Below, one piece after another: positions 44,688 through 53,238 of a stretch of DNA of 64,000 bases. Within the stretch, counting starts at the first letter, position 1, and each line of letters starts with the position of its first letter. The notes under the pieces are model-generated. The model did no database searches and was not told the origin of the DNA. It was given only the letters and a program-made list of their open reading frames with translations. The DNA lies in assembly GCA_963777905.1 (NCBI GenBank), contig CAVZSM010000019.1, positions 1-64,000 on the forward strand, written 5' to 3'. The translations under genes were made by a program, and so were the position numbers. Origin of the DNA: Trebonia sp963777905 (GTDB lineage Bacteria; Actinomycetota; Actinomycetes; Streptosporangiales; Streptosporangiaceae).

Positions 44688-45653
44688 GTGATCGCGGTCA
44701 TTGGCGAGGCGCTGATCAACCTAGTCGTGGACGAGGCCGGCGCGGTTGTCGCGCGGCCCGGCGGCGGCCCCTTCAACACCGCGCGGACGCTGGGCAGGCT
44801 CGGCGTCGAGACGACGTTCCTCGGCCGGCTGAGCGGCGACCGGTTCGGCCGGACGCTGCGGGAGCGGCTGGCCGCGGACGGGGTTGCGCTCGGCGTGCCC
44901 ACGCCAGCCGGCCGGCCGAGCACCCTGGCAGTCGCCGACCTGGGGCCGGACGGGACGGTCCGTTACGAGTTCTACCTGACGGGCACCGCATCCGCCGCCC
45001 TGGACTACGCGGTGCTCACCGCCGCGCTGCCGCACGGCGTGACCGCCGTGCACGCCGGCACCCTCAGCCTGGTCATGGAGCCGATCGCGTCCGCCATCGA
45101 GCGCCTGATCACCGACGGCCTGCCGCCGGACGCCCTGGTGATGGTGGACCCCAACTGCCGTCCGGCCGCGATCGGCGACCGGGACGCGTACCTGGATCGT
45201 TTCGAGCGCATCCTGCACCGCGCCGATGTAGTGAAGGTGAGCATGGAGGATCTCGACTACCTGTGCCCGGGTGTCCCCGCCGAGGTCGCGGCGACCACGC
45301 TGCTCGGCGACAGGCCCGCGCTGGTCCTCGTGACCGACGGCCCCCGTCCGGCGCGGGCTTTCCTGTCCGGTGGTTTCGGCGGGGCCGGCGGCGAGCTGAG
45401 CGTCGAGGTGCCGCGGGTCGAGGTGGTCGACACGATCGGCGCGGGGGACGCGTTCGGCGGCGGATTCCTGGCCTGGTGGTCGGGGGCGGGGCTGGGGAGG
45501 AAGGAACTGAGTTCGGCGGAACCGGTCGCTGCGGCGCTCCGCGCCGCCGCCGAGGTGTCGGCGCTGACCTGCACCAGGAGCGGGGCGGAGCCGCCGCTGC
45601 TCAGCGAGCTGGCCGGTGCTTCCGGCTGGTCGGCGAACGTGGTCGGCGGCTAG
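44688..45653 (+). CDS. PfkB family carbohydrate kinase
   Basis: Ribokinase/fructokinase fold, 321 residues. PfkB signature 1 region: VARPGGGPFNTARTLGRLG; signature 2 with the catalytic Asp: VEVVDTIGAGDAFGGGFLA, in which DTIGAGDAF carries the anion hole and base. It phosphorylates a sugar or nucleoside with ATP; fructose is likely given the sequence type, but this is inferred. GTG 44688 is used. A HAD hydrolase begins 1 bp after its stop, which suggests cotranscription. It is divergent from the kinase operon. Confidence 0.88.
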   Translation: MIAVIGEALINLVVDEAGAVVARPGGGPFNTARTLGRLGVETTFLGRLSGDRFGRTLRERLAADGVALGVPTPAGRPSTLAVADLGPDGTVRYEFYLTGTASAALDYAVLTAALPHGVTAVHAGTLSLVMEPIASAIERLITDGLPPDALVMVDPNCRPAAIGDRDAYLDRFERILHRADVVKVSMEDLDYLCPGVPAEVAATTLLGDRPALVLVTDGPRPARAFLSGGFGGAGGELSVEVPRVEVVDTIGAGDAFGGGFLAWWSGAGLGRKELSSAEPVAAALRAAAEVSALTCTRSGAEPPLLSELAGASGWSANVVGG

Positions 45654-45654
45654 C

Positions 45655-46362
45655 GTGGACTACCCGCAGAGCCCCACGCCATCGTTCCTTTTCGATCTAG
45701 ACGGCACGCTTATCGACAGCGTCTACCAGCACGTGATCGCCTGGCGCGCGGCGCTCACCGGCATCGGCATCGACCTGTCGGTGTGGCGGATCCACCGCAG
45801 GATCGGGATGAGCGGCGGCCTGTTCGTGCACGCCCTGCTGCGCGAGACCGGCCGGACCCTGTCCCACGAGGACATCGAGCAGCTCCAGGAAACGCACGCC
45901 GCCGAGTACCGCAAGCAGATGGGCTCGGTCACCGCGCTACCCGGCGCAACGGAACTGCTGGCGTCGCTCACCGGCGCGGGCGTCAAGTGGGCGATCGCGA
46001 CCAGCGGCCACGCGGCCACCGCCCGGCCCGCCCTCGAACTGCTCGGGCTCCCTGAGGACACCCCGATGGTGACCAGGGACCTGGTGCGGCACGCGAAGCC
46101 GGACCCCGACCTGTTCCTGGCCGCCGCCGCGCTGCTCGGCGTCGAGCCGCGGCACGCGATGGTGGTGGGGGACAGCGTGTGGGACCTGCTCGCGGCGCGC
46201 CGCGCCGGGACGCTCGGCATCGGCCTTCAGTCCGGCGGCTACGGCCGCGAGGAGCTGGAGCGGGCCGGCGCGTACCGGGTGTACGCCGACCCGGCCGAGA
46301 TGCTCACCCGGCTGGACGAGACAGGCGTCCGCCTCGACGAGGCCGGGCTCCGCGAGGACTAA
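45655..46362 (+). CDS. HAD-superfamily phosphatase
   Basis: About 235 residues. HAD motif I FLFDLDGTLIDS (nucleophile Asp and the acid/base Asp), motif II IATSGHAAT, motif III Lys in HAKPDPDLF, and motif IV VVGDSVWDLLAARRAG. A helical cap sits between motifs I and II, as in beta-phosphoglucomutase/phosphoglycolate phosphatase relatives. The likely substrate is a small sugar phosphate. GTG 45655 is inferred from its position one base after the PfkB stop; an upstream frame to 45616 is ignored. It could dephosphorylate the product of the adjacent kinase. Confidence 0.85.
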   Translation: MDYPQSPTPSFLFDLDGTLIDSVYQHVIAWRAALTGIGIDLSVWRIHRRIGMSGGLFVHALLRETGRTLSHEDIEQLQETHAAEYRKQMGSVTALPGATELLASLTGAGVKWAIATSGHAATARPALELLGLPEDTPMVTRDLVRHAKPDPDLFLAAAALLGVEPRHAMVVGDSVWDLLAARRAGTLGIGLQSGGYGREELERAGAYRVYADPAEMLTRLDETGVRLDEAGLRED

Positions 46363-46388
46363 CCGCCCAGCGTCCGGCTTGCCTATCG

Positions 46389-46436
46389 AAATCCATGGCG
46401 TTTCCGTTGCCATAACCACGGAAACGCCATGGATTT
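46389..46436. terminator. Perfect 19-bp inverted repeat, likely bidirectional terminator
   Basis: The left arm at 46389-46407 (AAATCCATGGCGTTTCCGT) and the right arm at 46418-46436 are exact complements around a 10-base loop. It lies between the convergent HAD and tautomerase genes, where a shared terminator is expected. There is no long T run after either arm, so it is not a canonical Rho-independent terminator, and the exactness over 19 bp is notable. Confidence 0.6.
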
Positions 46437-46450
46437 ATTCGACGTTGAGA

Positions 46451-46897
46451 TCAGCCGCCGGCGCCCTGCCCGGCTTGCAGGCTGGCTATCTGCGCCCGGG
46501 CAGCGGCCACGAGTTCCGCGTTGGTGTTCGCGTGGCCTTCCAGCCCCCAGCCCCCGTCGGGCGCCTCGGTGAGCAGCACCCACGTCCTGGCGAACAGCGA
46601 CGGGTCGCCGGCGGCGTCGGCGACGATATGGGTCAGCCGCTCGACCACGGCGAGCTGCTTGCCGCGATCCAGCGCGCCCGCGTTCGTGAGGACCTGGACC
46701 CGCACGTAGCTGCTGTCGCCGTCGACGTTGGACAGGTCGCCGGCCGGCAGCTCGTGGACGAAGGCCGCGGTGTTCTGCCGGAACATCGGGATGTCCGGCA
46801 CTTGCTCTACGGCCATCACCGCGGCCGCCAGGTCGGCGGCGAGCCGGTGCTTGTCGGCGAACGTCCCGGCTGTCGCGTAGACGTCGATCATCGGCAT
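46451..46897 (-). CDS. Tautomerase (4-oxalocrotonate tautomerase-like)
   Basis: A 148-residue tautomerase superfamily protein. Pro2 directly follows the start Met (MPMIDVYATAGTF), the catalytic base of the family. The length is about twice that of a short 4-OT, fitting a fused two-domain form with a second beta-alpha-beta unit near VRVQVLTNAGALDRGKQL. It would interconvert keto and enol forms of an unknown acid. AAGGAGG precedes the start. The gene is 30 bp downstream of the alpha/beta hydrolase on the same strand, so the two may act together. Confidence 0.8.
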   Translation of the reverse strand: MPMIDVYATAGTFADKHRLAADLAAAVMAVEQVPDIPMFRQNTAAFVHELPAGDLSNVDGDSSYVRVQVLTNAGALDRGKQLAVVERLTHIVADAAGDPSLFARTWVLLTEAPDGGWGLEGHANTNAELVAAARAQIASLQAGQGAGG

Positions 46898-46927
46898 GGA
46901 AGCCTCCTTGAAGGTCGGGTCAAACGG

Positions 46928-47635
46928 TTAGCCGGCGAGCGCCTTCTTGATGAAGGCGGCCACCCGCACCGGGCTGGCGATGAACGCCGTGTGCGATCCG
47001 TCGATCGAGTCGGTGGTCGCGCCCATCCGCTGGGCCATGAACCGTTCCGCGTCCGGCGGTATGGCGTTGTCGTGCTCGGACACGAGGAACCAGGACGGCT
47101 TGTTCTTCCACCCGGCCACGGTCGCGTTCTCGGTGAGCGCGGCGAGCGAGAGCGGCCGCTGCGTCGCGAACATGACCTCGGCGACGTCGACGGGAACGTC
47201 GGCGCAGAACGTCTCCCTGAAGCCCTCCTTGCTGATGTACAGGTCCGGTCCCTGCGGCGCGCCGGGCGCCGGGTAAGGCGTCGGGACGGAGGTGGAGGCG
47301 AGCATCGACGGCGGGAACGGCTGCTGCACGCTGGCACAGCTCTCGCCCGCGTCCAGGCCGAACGCCGCCAGGTACACCAGCGCCGTCACGTTCCCCAGTC
47401 CGGCGGACGCCTGCGTGATGACCGCCCCGCCGTACGAGTGGCCGACGAGGACGACCGGGCCGTCGATGGCACCGACGACCGCGGCGGCGGCTGCGGCGTC
47501 GGATGCGAGGCTGCGTAGCGGGTTCGGGGGCGCGATCGCCGTGACGCCGGCGCTGTGCAGCTCGCGGATGATTCCGGCGTAACCTGACGCGTCGGCGAAT
47601 GCGCCGTGGACGAGGACGACAGTGGGATCACTCAT
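46928..47635 (-). CDS. Alpha/beta hydrolase
   Basis: Serine hydrolase of 235 residues. It opens with TVVLVHGAFADASGY (oxyanion HG), the nucleophile elbow is VGHSYGGAVI, the acid is in WFLVSEHDNAIPP and the catalytic His in DSIDGSHTAFIA. This type resembles small esterases and acyl-hydrolases with a compact cap. GGAG lies eight bases before the start. The substrate is unknown. Divergent from the LAL regulator, 125 bp away. Confidence 0.88.
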   Translation of the reverse strand: MSDPTVVLVHGAFADASGYAGIIRELHSAGVTAIAPPNPLRSLASDAAAAAAVVGAIDGPVVLVGHSYGGAVITQASAGLGNVTALVYLAAFGLDAGESCASVQQPFPPSMLASTSVPTPYPAPGAPQGPDLYISKEGFRETFCADVPVDVAEVMFATQRPLSLAALTENATVAGWKNKPSWFLVSEHDNAIPPDAERFMAQRMGATTDSIDGSHTAFIASPVRVAAFIKKALAG

Positions 47636-47760
47636 CGGGTTCTCCTACGACTGCGTGGCAGCGAAAGTAACGCTGCGAGCGTAACTACGCGCCCCCCGGC
47701 AGTGCGTCCCGGAAAATCCGTAGTCTTCTGTACGTGCGCGCATACCGCGGGAGCCGCTAG

Positions 47761-50520
47761 ATGAGCCGGCTGTTCGGCCGCGCCAGGGAATGCGCGGCCC
47801 TGGACTCCGCCGTGGCCGCGGCCCGGAAGGGCAAGGGCGGATCGCTTATCATCACCGGCGGTCCGGGGGCCGGGAAGTCGGAACTGCTCGGCTACGTGGC
47901 CCGCTCAGCCGACGATGCCGAGATCATTCGCATCGAGGGGCTGGAGTCCGAGTCAGCCATCGGCTTGGCCGGGCTGCACCGTCTGCTGCTTTTTCATCCG
48001 AACGGGCGCGGCGTTCTCCCGCCCGCTCAGCGTCGCGCCCTGGACGCGAGCCTGGGCGTCGACGGGAGCGCCGACGGCAGCTATACCGAAGCCTCCCCGT
48101 TCCTGCTCGGCCTGGCCGTGCTGACGGTGCTCGGCGACCTGTCGGGATCGCGGCTGCTCGTGTGCCTCATCGACGACGCTCACTGGCTGGACGCAGAGTC
48201 CGCTCAGGTGCTCGCCTTCGTGGCGCGGCGGCTGCGAAACGAGCGCATCCTCATGCTGTTCGCCGCCCGTGAGAACGAGCCGGCGGAAGTCGTCTTCACC
48301 GGCATCCCTGACCTGCCCGTGCCGGCCCTGCACCTGGATGACGCCGTAGAGCTGCTGCTGGCCGCCGCGGGCGATATCCCGCTGGACCGCCGTGTTGCCC
48401 GCCAGATCGCGGCCAGGGCGGAGGGCAATCCGCTCGCGATCACCGAGGTCGGCCGCGAGCTGGCTGCCCGGCGCGCTCCGCCGCAGGTGCTGCTCGACGA
48501 GCCGCTCCCGGTCGGCGCCCGGCTCCGCCGGCACTACGAGACCGGCATCCGCCGCCTCCCGGAGGACACGCGCCAGCTCCTGCTGCTGGCGGCCGCCAAC
48601 ATGGGCTCGGCGCCCGGCACGCTGTGGCGGGCTGCCGAACTAGCCGGGGTCAAGGAAAGCGCCGCCGCCCCTGCCGAGCGGGCGGCCCTCGTCACTGTGG
48701 GGCCGGACCTGAGGTTCCGCCACCCCCTGATCAGGTCAGCGGCCTACGGCACCGCCTCGGATCAGGAAAAACGACAAGCGCATAGCGTCCTAGCCGCCGC
48801 GGCTCGCGCCCTCGGTGACCGGCAGGCCGCCGCCTGGCATCTGGCCGCGGCCACCGACGCTCGTGACGAGACGGTCGCCGCCGAACTCGAAGCCGCCGCC
48901 CAGTCGGCGCACGACCGCGGCTCCCCGCTGAACGAATCCGCCTTCCTCGGCAGAGCCGCCGAACTCAGCCCTCCGGGTCCGCGGGCGGTAAAGCGCCGCC
49001 TGCGAGCCGCGGAGGCAGCGCTGTTCGGCGGCGCCCCGCTGCGCGCGGAATCCCTGGCCAGCCAGCTACCGCCGGACGCGGCACCCGCCGACCGAGCCTT
49101 GGCGGAGCACCTGCGCGTCCAGGCCCGCCTCGCGACCGGCCGCGGAGTCGCCGAGGCGCCCGCCCTCCTGCTGGACGCGGCCCTGTCCTGCCTGAAAGAA
49201 GCCCCCGCCCTGGCGCGGGAGATACTGCTCGAAGCCGTCACCGCCACGTTCTCCGCCAGCCAGCTGACGACCACGATCACCCCGGCCGAACTGGGCGAAC
49301 GGATCCTGACCGCCCTCGGCGACGACCCGGAAGCCGCGCGCGAGCCCGAAGAGCTCCTGCTGACCGGCCTGGCCACCTTGCTGAGCGGCCGCTATCTAAC
49401 CGCCGCCCCGCTGCTCCGCGAGGCTATCGCCGCGCTGGCTGCCGCGCCCGCCCCGCGCGAGCGAGTTCCGGTCTGGCTGCTGGCCGCCACCTTCGCCGCG
49501 ACCGCGATCTGGGAGGACCGGTTCGCGCTCGAATGGCTGGCCCGCTGCGAGGACCTGGCACGCCGGACCGGAGCGATGCGCCCGCTGACCTTGTGCCTGA
49601 TCGGCGGCTCGATCTCCAACGCGGCCCGCGGCCAGCTAGCCCTGGCCGACCAGCAGACCGCCGAGGGCCGGGAGCTAGCCCGCGCCCTGGGCTGGACCGC
49701 CGGCCAGCTGGCCAGCTTTTCCGCGGTGCGCGTCCTCGCTTACCGCGGCGACAGGAAGGCGCTGCGCCGCGCCTTCGCGAACGGGCAGGCCGTCGCGGCC
49801 ACGCGAGGCAGCGGCGACATGATCCGGGTCGGGTTCGCGGCCGAGATCACCCTGCACCTCGGCTACGGCGAATATCCCGAGGCCTACGAGGCGGCCACCG
49901 CGATGCGCCAGCAGGACACGATCGGCCTGACCGCCGAGGCGCTCCCCGCCATCGTCGAAGCAGGCCTCCGCACGGGCCGCGCGGCCGAAGCCGAAGCCGC
50001 CCTCATCGACCTCGAGCGCTACGCCGCCGCCAGCGGCACCGGCTGGGCCCAGGGCCTGCTCGCCCGTTCCGCCGCCCTGCTGGCCCCTCAGGAAGAAGCC
50101 GCCGAGCGCTACGAGAAGGCCATCGACCTCCTCGGCCGCACGACCGCTACCGCGGACCTGGCCCGCGCCCACCTGCTCTACGGCGAATGGCTGCGCCGCC
50201 ACCAGCGCCCGTCCGACGCCAGGCCCCATCTGGAAGAGGCACTCACCCTCTTCACCGCGATGGGCGCCACCCCGTTCGCCGAACGAACCCAGGCCGAACT
50301 CCAGGCCGCGGGCGTGACCACAGCGGCGCCCCAGCCCAGGAACCCCGCGCTGACCGCCCGCGAGTCCCAGATCGCCTCGATGGCCGCCGCCGGCTACACG
50401 AACCAGGAGATCGCGAACCGCCTGTTCATTACCGCGAACACCGTCGAGTACCACCTCAAGAAGGTGTTCAGGAAACTGGCCATCGACTCCCGCCGCCAGC
50501 TTCGCGACAAGTTCAGTTAG
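47761..50520 (+). CDS. LAL-type LuxR transcriptional regulator
   Basis: Large ATP-binding LuxR regulator (MalT-like), 919 residues. The N-terminal AAA/NACHT-like ATPase has Walker A IITGGPGAGKSELL (about residues 31-44) and Walker B LLVCLIDDAHWLDAE (about 134). The middle ~500 residues are helical TPR-like repeats that may bind an inducer. The C-terminal LuxR helix-turn-helix is LTARESQIASMAAAGYTNQE followed by IANRLFITANTVEYHLKKVF. It probably activates nearby genes on ligand binding; the divergent hydrolase/tautomerase pair is an obvious candidate target, by position only. ATG follows a stop-like TAG with little ribosome site, so the mRNA may be leaderless. Confidence 0.9.
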   Translation: MSRLFGRARECAALDSAVAAARKGKGGSLIITGGPGAGKSELLGYVARSADDAEIIRIEGLESESAIGLAGLHRLLLFHPNGRGVLPPAQRRALDASLGVDGSADGSYTEASPFLLGLAVLTVLGDLSGSRLLVCLIDDAHWLDAESAQVLAFVARRLRNERILMLFAARENEPAEVVFTGIPDLPVPALHLDDAVELLLAAAGDIPLDRRVARQIAARAEGNPLAITEVGRELAARRAPPQVLLDEPLPVGARLRRHYETGIRRLPEDTRQLLLLAAANMGSAPGTLWRAAELAGVKESAAAPAERAALVTVGPDLRFRHPLIRSAAYGTASDQEKRQAHSVLAAAARALGDRQAAAWHLAAATDARDETVAAELEAAAQSAHDRGSPLNESAFLGRAAELSPPGPRAVKRRLRAAEAALFGGAPLRAESLASQLPPDAAPADRALAEHLRVQARLATGRGVAEAPALLLDAALSCLKEAPALAREILLEAVTATFSASQLTTTITPAELGERILTALGDDPEAAREPEELLLTGLATLLSGRYLTAAPLLREAIAALAAAPAPRERVPVWLLAATFAATAIWEDRFALEWLARCEDLARRTGAMRPLTLCLIGGSISNAARGQLALADQQTAEGRELARALGWTAGQLASFSAVRVLAYRGDRKALRRAFANGQAVAATRGSGDMIRVGFAAEITLHLGYGEYPEAYEAATAMRQQDTIGLTAEALPAIVEAGLRTGRAAEAEAALIDLERYAAASGTGWAQGLLARSAALLAPQEEAAERYEKAIDLLGRTTATADLARAHLLYGEWLRRHQRPSDARPHLEEALTLFTAMGATPFAERTQAELQAAGVTTAAPQPRNPALTARESQIASMAAAGYTNQEIANRLFITANTVEYHLKKVFRKLAIDSRRQLRDKFS

Positions 50521-51004
50521 CCACGTCGGCGGCCGGAAACAGGTCGATTCCCTGCTCGGCCGCATGCGCGGCGAGCAGCCGGCTCACCAGCCTGGACAGC
50601 GCTTCACGATCCCGCGACGGCAGGCGCTCGAGCATCGTCAGGACGTCGGCCTCGAAGCAGGCCGCGGCCTGAGACACGAGCGCCCGGCCGTCGTCGGTAA
50701 GGCTGACCAGCGTGGCCCGCCGGTCCGTGGTCGACGGAACGCGCATGACCAAGCCGCGTCGCTCAGCGCGGTCAACCAGGCCCGTGACGCTGGACTTGTC
50801 GAGTCCCAGCAGCCGCGCCAGGTCGTTCATGGTCGGGGTGCGGTCGCGCAGTACCCCAAGCAGGCGCGCCTGGATGATCGAGAGACCGCGCTCCGCGGCC
50901 CGGTGCTCGAGCATGCCCTGAACCACGAAGGAGAGCTGAGCCAGCCCGTCGGCGGGGCTCAGCTGCCGCCGCGTTCCGCTCGAGCGGGGACACAGCGTGC
51001 TCAT
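50513..51004 (-). CDS. MarR family transcriptional regulator
   Basis: About 163 residues with the winged helix of MarR proteins: LSIIQARLLGVLRDRTPTMN, recognition helix region ARLLGLDKSSVTGLVDRAER and wing TTDRRATLVSLTDDGRALV. It binds DNA as a dimer and often senses phenolic compounds or oxidants through a Cys or pocket; two Cys are present (near the N-terminus and AAACFEAD). Start ATG 51004 overlaps the 5' end of the divergent dehydrogenase remnant at 50997 by 8 bp, and its stop overlaps the convergent LAL gene by 8 bp, leaving no intergenic DNA on either side. Confidence 0.85.
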   Translation of the reverse strand: MSTLCPRSSGTRRQLSPADGLAQLSFVVQGMLEHRAAERGLSIIQARLLGVLRDRTPTMNDLARLLGLDKSSVTGLVDRAERRGLVMRVPSTTDRRATLVSLTDDGRALVSQAAACFEADVLTMLERLPSRDREALSRLVSRLLAAHAAEQGIDLFPAADVAN

Positions 51005-51551
51005 CCTCGGCGCGACGGGCAACGCGGGAGCGATGGCCGTCCAGGTGGCCAGGCTGCTCGGCGCCGGGCACGTGGTCGGCGCCGGACGCGACCCTGGCCG
51101 GCTTCAGGCGCTTACGGCAGTCGGTGCCGACAACATCGTCCAGCTAACCGACGACAGCGACGCGACCGGCAAGGCGCTCGCCGCCGCTGCCGCCGACACC
51201 AACATCGTCATCGACTACCTCTGGGGCAAGCCCGCCCAGCAGGCGATCATGGCCCTCCTCACCGCGCGGTCCGACCGCGGCCGCGCGCTGAACTGGATCC
51301 AGATCGGCGCGGTCGCCGGCCCGGCGATCGAACTGCCTTCGGTCGCCCTGCGATCGGCCAACCTGCGCCTGCAGGGCAGCGGCCAGGGTTCCGTCGGCCC
51401 AGCGGACTACCTGGCCGAACTGCCGTCGCTGGTCGACGCGATCAGCAACGGTGCGATCGCGGTCAAAGCGAATACGATGCCACTGGCAGATGTGGAAGAG
51501 GCCTGGACGCGCGAAGAGCGACCCGGCGAGCGCACCGTCCTGGTGCCATAG
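50997..51551 (+). CDS. Zinc-type quinone oxidoreductase, N-terminally truncated
   Basis: A 184-residue fragment equal to the Rossmann half of a medium-chain alcohol/quinone reductase: VLILGATGNAGAMAVQVARL (G-A-T-G-N-A-G NAD(P) loop), VDAISNGAIAVKANTMPLADV and the usual C-terminus ERPGERTVLV. The N-terminal GroES-like catalytic domain (about 130-150 residues) is missing; a divergent MarR gene starts exactly where it would lie. Without that domain normal activity is unlikely, though it may still bind NAD(P)H. The GTG at 50997 has no visible ribosome site, so it may be untranslated. Probably a decaying gene cut by rearrangement. Confidence 0.75.
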   Translation: MLILGATGNAGAMAVQVARLLGAGHVVGAGRDPGRLQALTAVGADNIVQLTDDSDATGKALAAAAADTNIVIDYLWGKPAQQAIMALLTARSDRGRALNWIQIGAVAGPAIELPSVALRSANLRLQGSGQGSVGPADYLAELPSLVDAISNGAIAVKANTMPLADVEEAWTREERPGERTVLVP

Positions 51552-51559
51552 GCGGAGAC

Positions 51560-51871
51560 ATGAGACGCAAGCAACCGAACTTCCCCGGCACGGCGTTCGA
51601 GGACGAGAGTGAGTCGGTGTGCGTGGCCGTAACCACTCGCGCGGAGGCGGAGCTGATCGTCGGCATGCTGCGCAGCGGCGGCTTGCGAGCAGCGACGTCA
51701 GCGCATGACGCCGGAGGATGGCAGCCGGAGCTGCAACTCCAGGGGGTTCAGGTGCTAGTCCCGCGCGCCGACGAAGCCGAGGCACGTGAGTGCCTCGCCG
51801 ACATCGAGAACAACCCCCCGGACATCGAGAACAACCCTCCGGACGTCGACGACAACCCCTCGGACTACTAG
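51560..51871 (+). CDS. DUF2007-like small protein
   Basis: About 103 residues: VAVTTRAEAELIVGMLRSGG and LQGVQVLVPRADEAEARECL match the ferredoxin-like DUF2007 (putative signal-transducing) pattern. The C-terminus is an acidic repeat of seven residues, D-I-E-N-N-P-P twice and D-V-D-D-N-P-S once. GGCGGAGAC precedes ATG 51560. It begins 8 bp after the dehydrogenase remnant and overlaps the stop of the convergent sugar dehydrogenase gene by 4 bp. Function unknown. Confidence 0.7.
   Translation: MRRKQPNFPGTAFEDESESVCVAVTTRAEAELIVGMLRSGGLRAATSAHDAGGWQPELQLQGVQVLVPRADEAEARECLADIENNPPDIENNPPDVDDNPSDY
51800..51862 (+). repeat. Three 21-bp tandem repeats in the DUF2007-like gene
   Basis: Units at 51800-51820, 51821-51841 and 51842-51862. 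The first two differ at a single base, the third is diverged. They encode the acidic DIENNPP-type tail in frame, just before the stop. Confidence 0.8.
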
Positions 51872-53238
51872 GAGCTCGCGGGGACCAACCGGTAGATCGC
51901 GCCGGCGGAATCGTCGCTCACATACAGTGCGCCGTCTGGCCCGGGTACCGCGTCCACGGGCCGTCCCCAGAAGCTGCCGTCGGCGTCCTCGAAACCGCTG
52001 ACCAGCGCGACCGCAGGCTCCAGGTCGTCCTTCGAGGCGTTCCACGCCAGCCACAGCACCGCGGGTGCCTGCGGCGGATGCCGGTCCCAGGACCCGTGCA
52101 CGGCGACAACGGCACCTCCCGACCATGCCGCCGGAACCTTGCTGCCTTCGAGGAACGTGATGCCCAGCGGTGCGCTGTGCGCGGGAAGCCCGACCTCGAT
52201 TGGCGCCAGCGCCGCGCAGTCCAGCGCCCGCCCGCCCGGGTTGGTGACCGCGTTAGCCACCAGCGGAACATCGGCCAGTGACCCCGCCGGCTTGCTGTCG
52301 TCCTGGTCCGGGTCGCAGTACGGCCAGCCCAGGTCCCGGCCGGCCGTGACGGGCACCACTTCGTCTGGCGGATGGTTGTTGACGTACGCCTGGATGACCT
52401 GGCCGAAGGCGTCGCTGTACGTCGCGTATGCGGTGTGCGACGGGTAGGGGATGTTGTCCCGCTCGTTCACCGCTGTCCAGACCGAGCCGTCCGGCGCCAC
52501 CGCCAGGCCCTCGCCGTTGCGCACTCCCCGCTCCACGACCCGCAGGTCCGAACCGTCGGGCCGCACGGCCATGATCACCGCGCGCTGCGGCGACATCGTC
52601 CGGTCGTCAGGGTTGGCGTTCGACGAGCTGCCCACGTTGAAGTAGACAGTCCCGTCTCCGGCAACCGTCACGTCCTTCGCCCGGTGTACGTCGTCGCCGC
52701 TGGAATCGAGATCCGGCAGTCCTCCCGCGATGACCGTGCGGGGACCGCTGATCCCGTCGGACCCCCACGGGTACCGGTCGATCTGGTCCGACTCCGCCAC
52801 GTACAGCACCCAGCTGCCGTCAAGCCTGGCGAACGCCAGGCCCTGCGGGGAGGTCAGGTGGGACAGCAGGGTCGTCACGGTCGCGGTGCCCGTCGCGGAC
52901 GGCCGCAGCTCGTAGACGATGCCGCCACCGGGGCTGCTGACCAGCAGGTTCCCTTCCGGTGTCCAAGCCTCCATCCGGGCGTCGGGTACGCGTGCCCACA
53001 CGCGGATTGTCCAGCCGGCTGGCACGGTCAGCGTGCGCGGCGTCGACAGCGCTCCGCTGTTCTGGCTGGCCGGAACGGTAAGGGTCGTCGACCGCGCCCC
53101 AGGCACCGGGGCCACCGGCGACGCCCCCCCGCGTACCGTGTCTTGTCCCTGACTCGAAGACGAGGAGCACGCCGCCGCTGCGGCCACGGCCGCCGCCGCG
53201 ACCAGGGCTAGCGCGAAACGGCGGAACGGCGCCCTCAT
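51868..53238 (-). CDS. PQQ-type glucose/sorbosone dehydrogenase lipoprotein
   Basis: Six-bladed beta-propeller of the soluble glucose/sorbosone dehydrogenase family (GSDH/Ylii), ~456 residues. ATG 53238 gives a lipoprotein signal RRFALALVAAAAVAAAAACSSS. Blade features are VTVAGDGTVYFNVGSSSNAN, GVRNGEGLAVAPDGSVW, the domain DLGWPYCDPDQDD (calcium/PQQ region) and VHGSWDRHPPQAP. It oxidises a sugar at the outer face, transferring electrons to the chain; PQQ use is a family inference. It overlaps the membrane protease gene upstream (ATGA) and the DUF2007-like stop downstream. Confidence 0.85.
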   Translation of the reverse strand: MRAPFRRFALALVAAAAVAAAAACSSSSSQGQDTVRGGASPVAPVPGARSTTLTVPASQNSGALSTPRTLTVPAGWTIRVWARVPDARMEAWTPEGNLLVSSPGGGIVYELRPSATGTATVTTLLSHLTSPQGLAFARLDGSWVLYVAESDQIDRYPWGSDGISGPRTVIAGGLPDLDSSGDDVHRAKDVTVAGDGTVYFNVGSSSNANPDDRTMSPQRAVIMAVRPDGSDLRVVERGVRNGEGLAVAPDGSVWTAVNERDNIPYPSHTAYATYSDAFGQVIQAYVNNHPPDEVVPVTAGRDLGWPYCDPDQDDSKPAGSLADVPLVANAVTNPGGRALDCAALAPIEVGLPAHSAPLGITFLEGSKVPAAWSGGAVVAVHGSWDRHPPQAPAVLWLAWNASKDDLEPAVALVSGFEDADGSFWGRPVDAVPGPDGALYVSDDSAGAIYRLVPASS

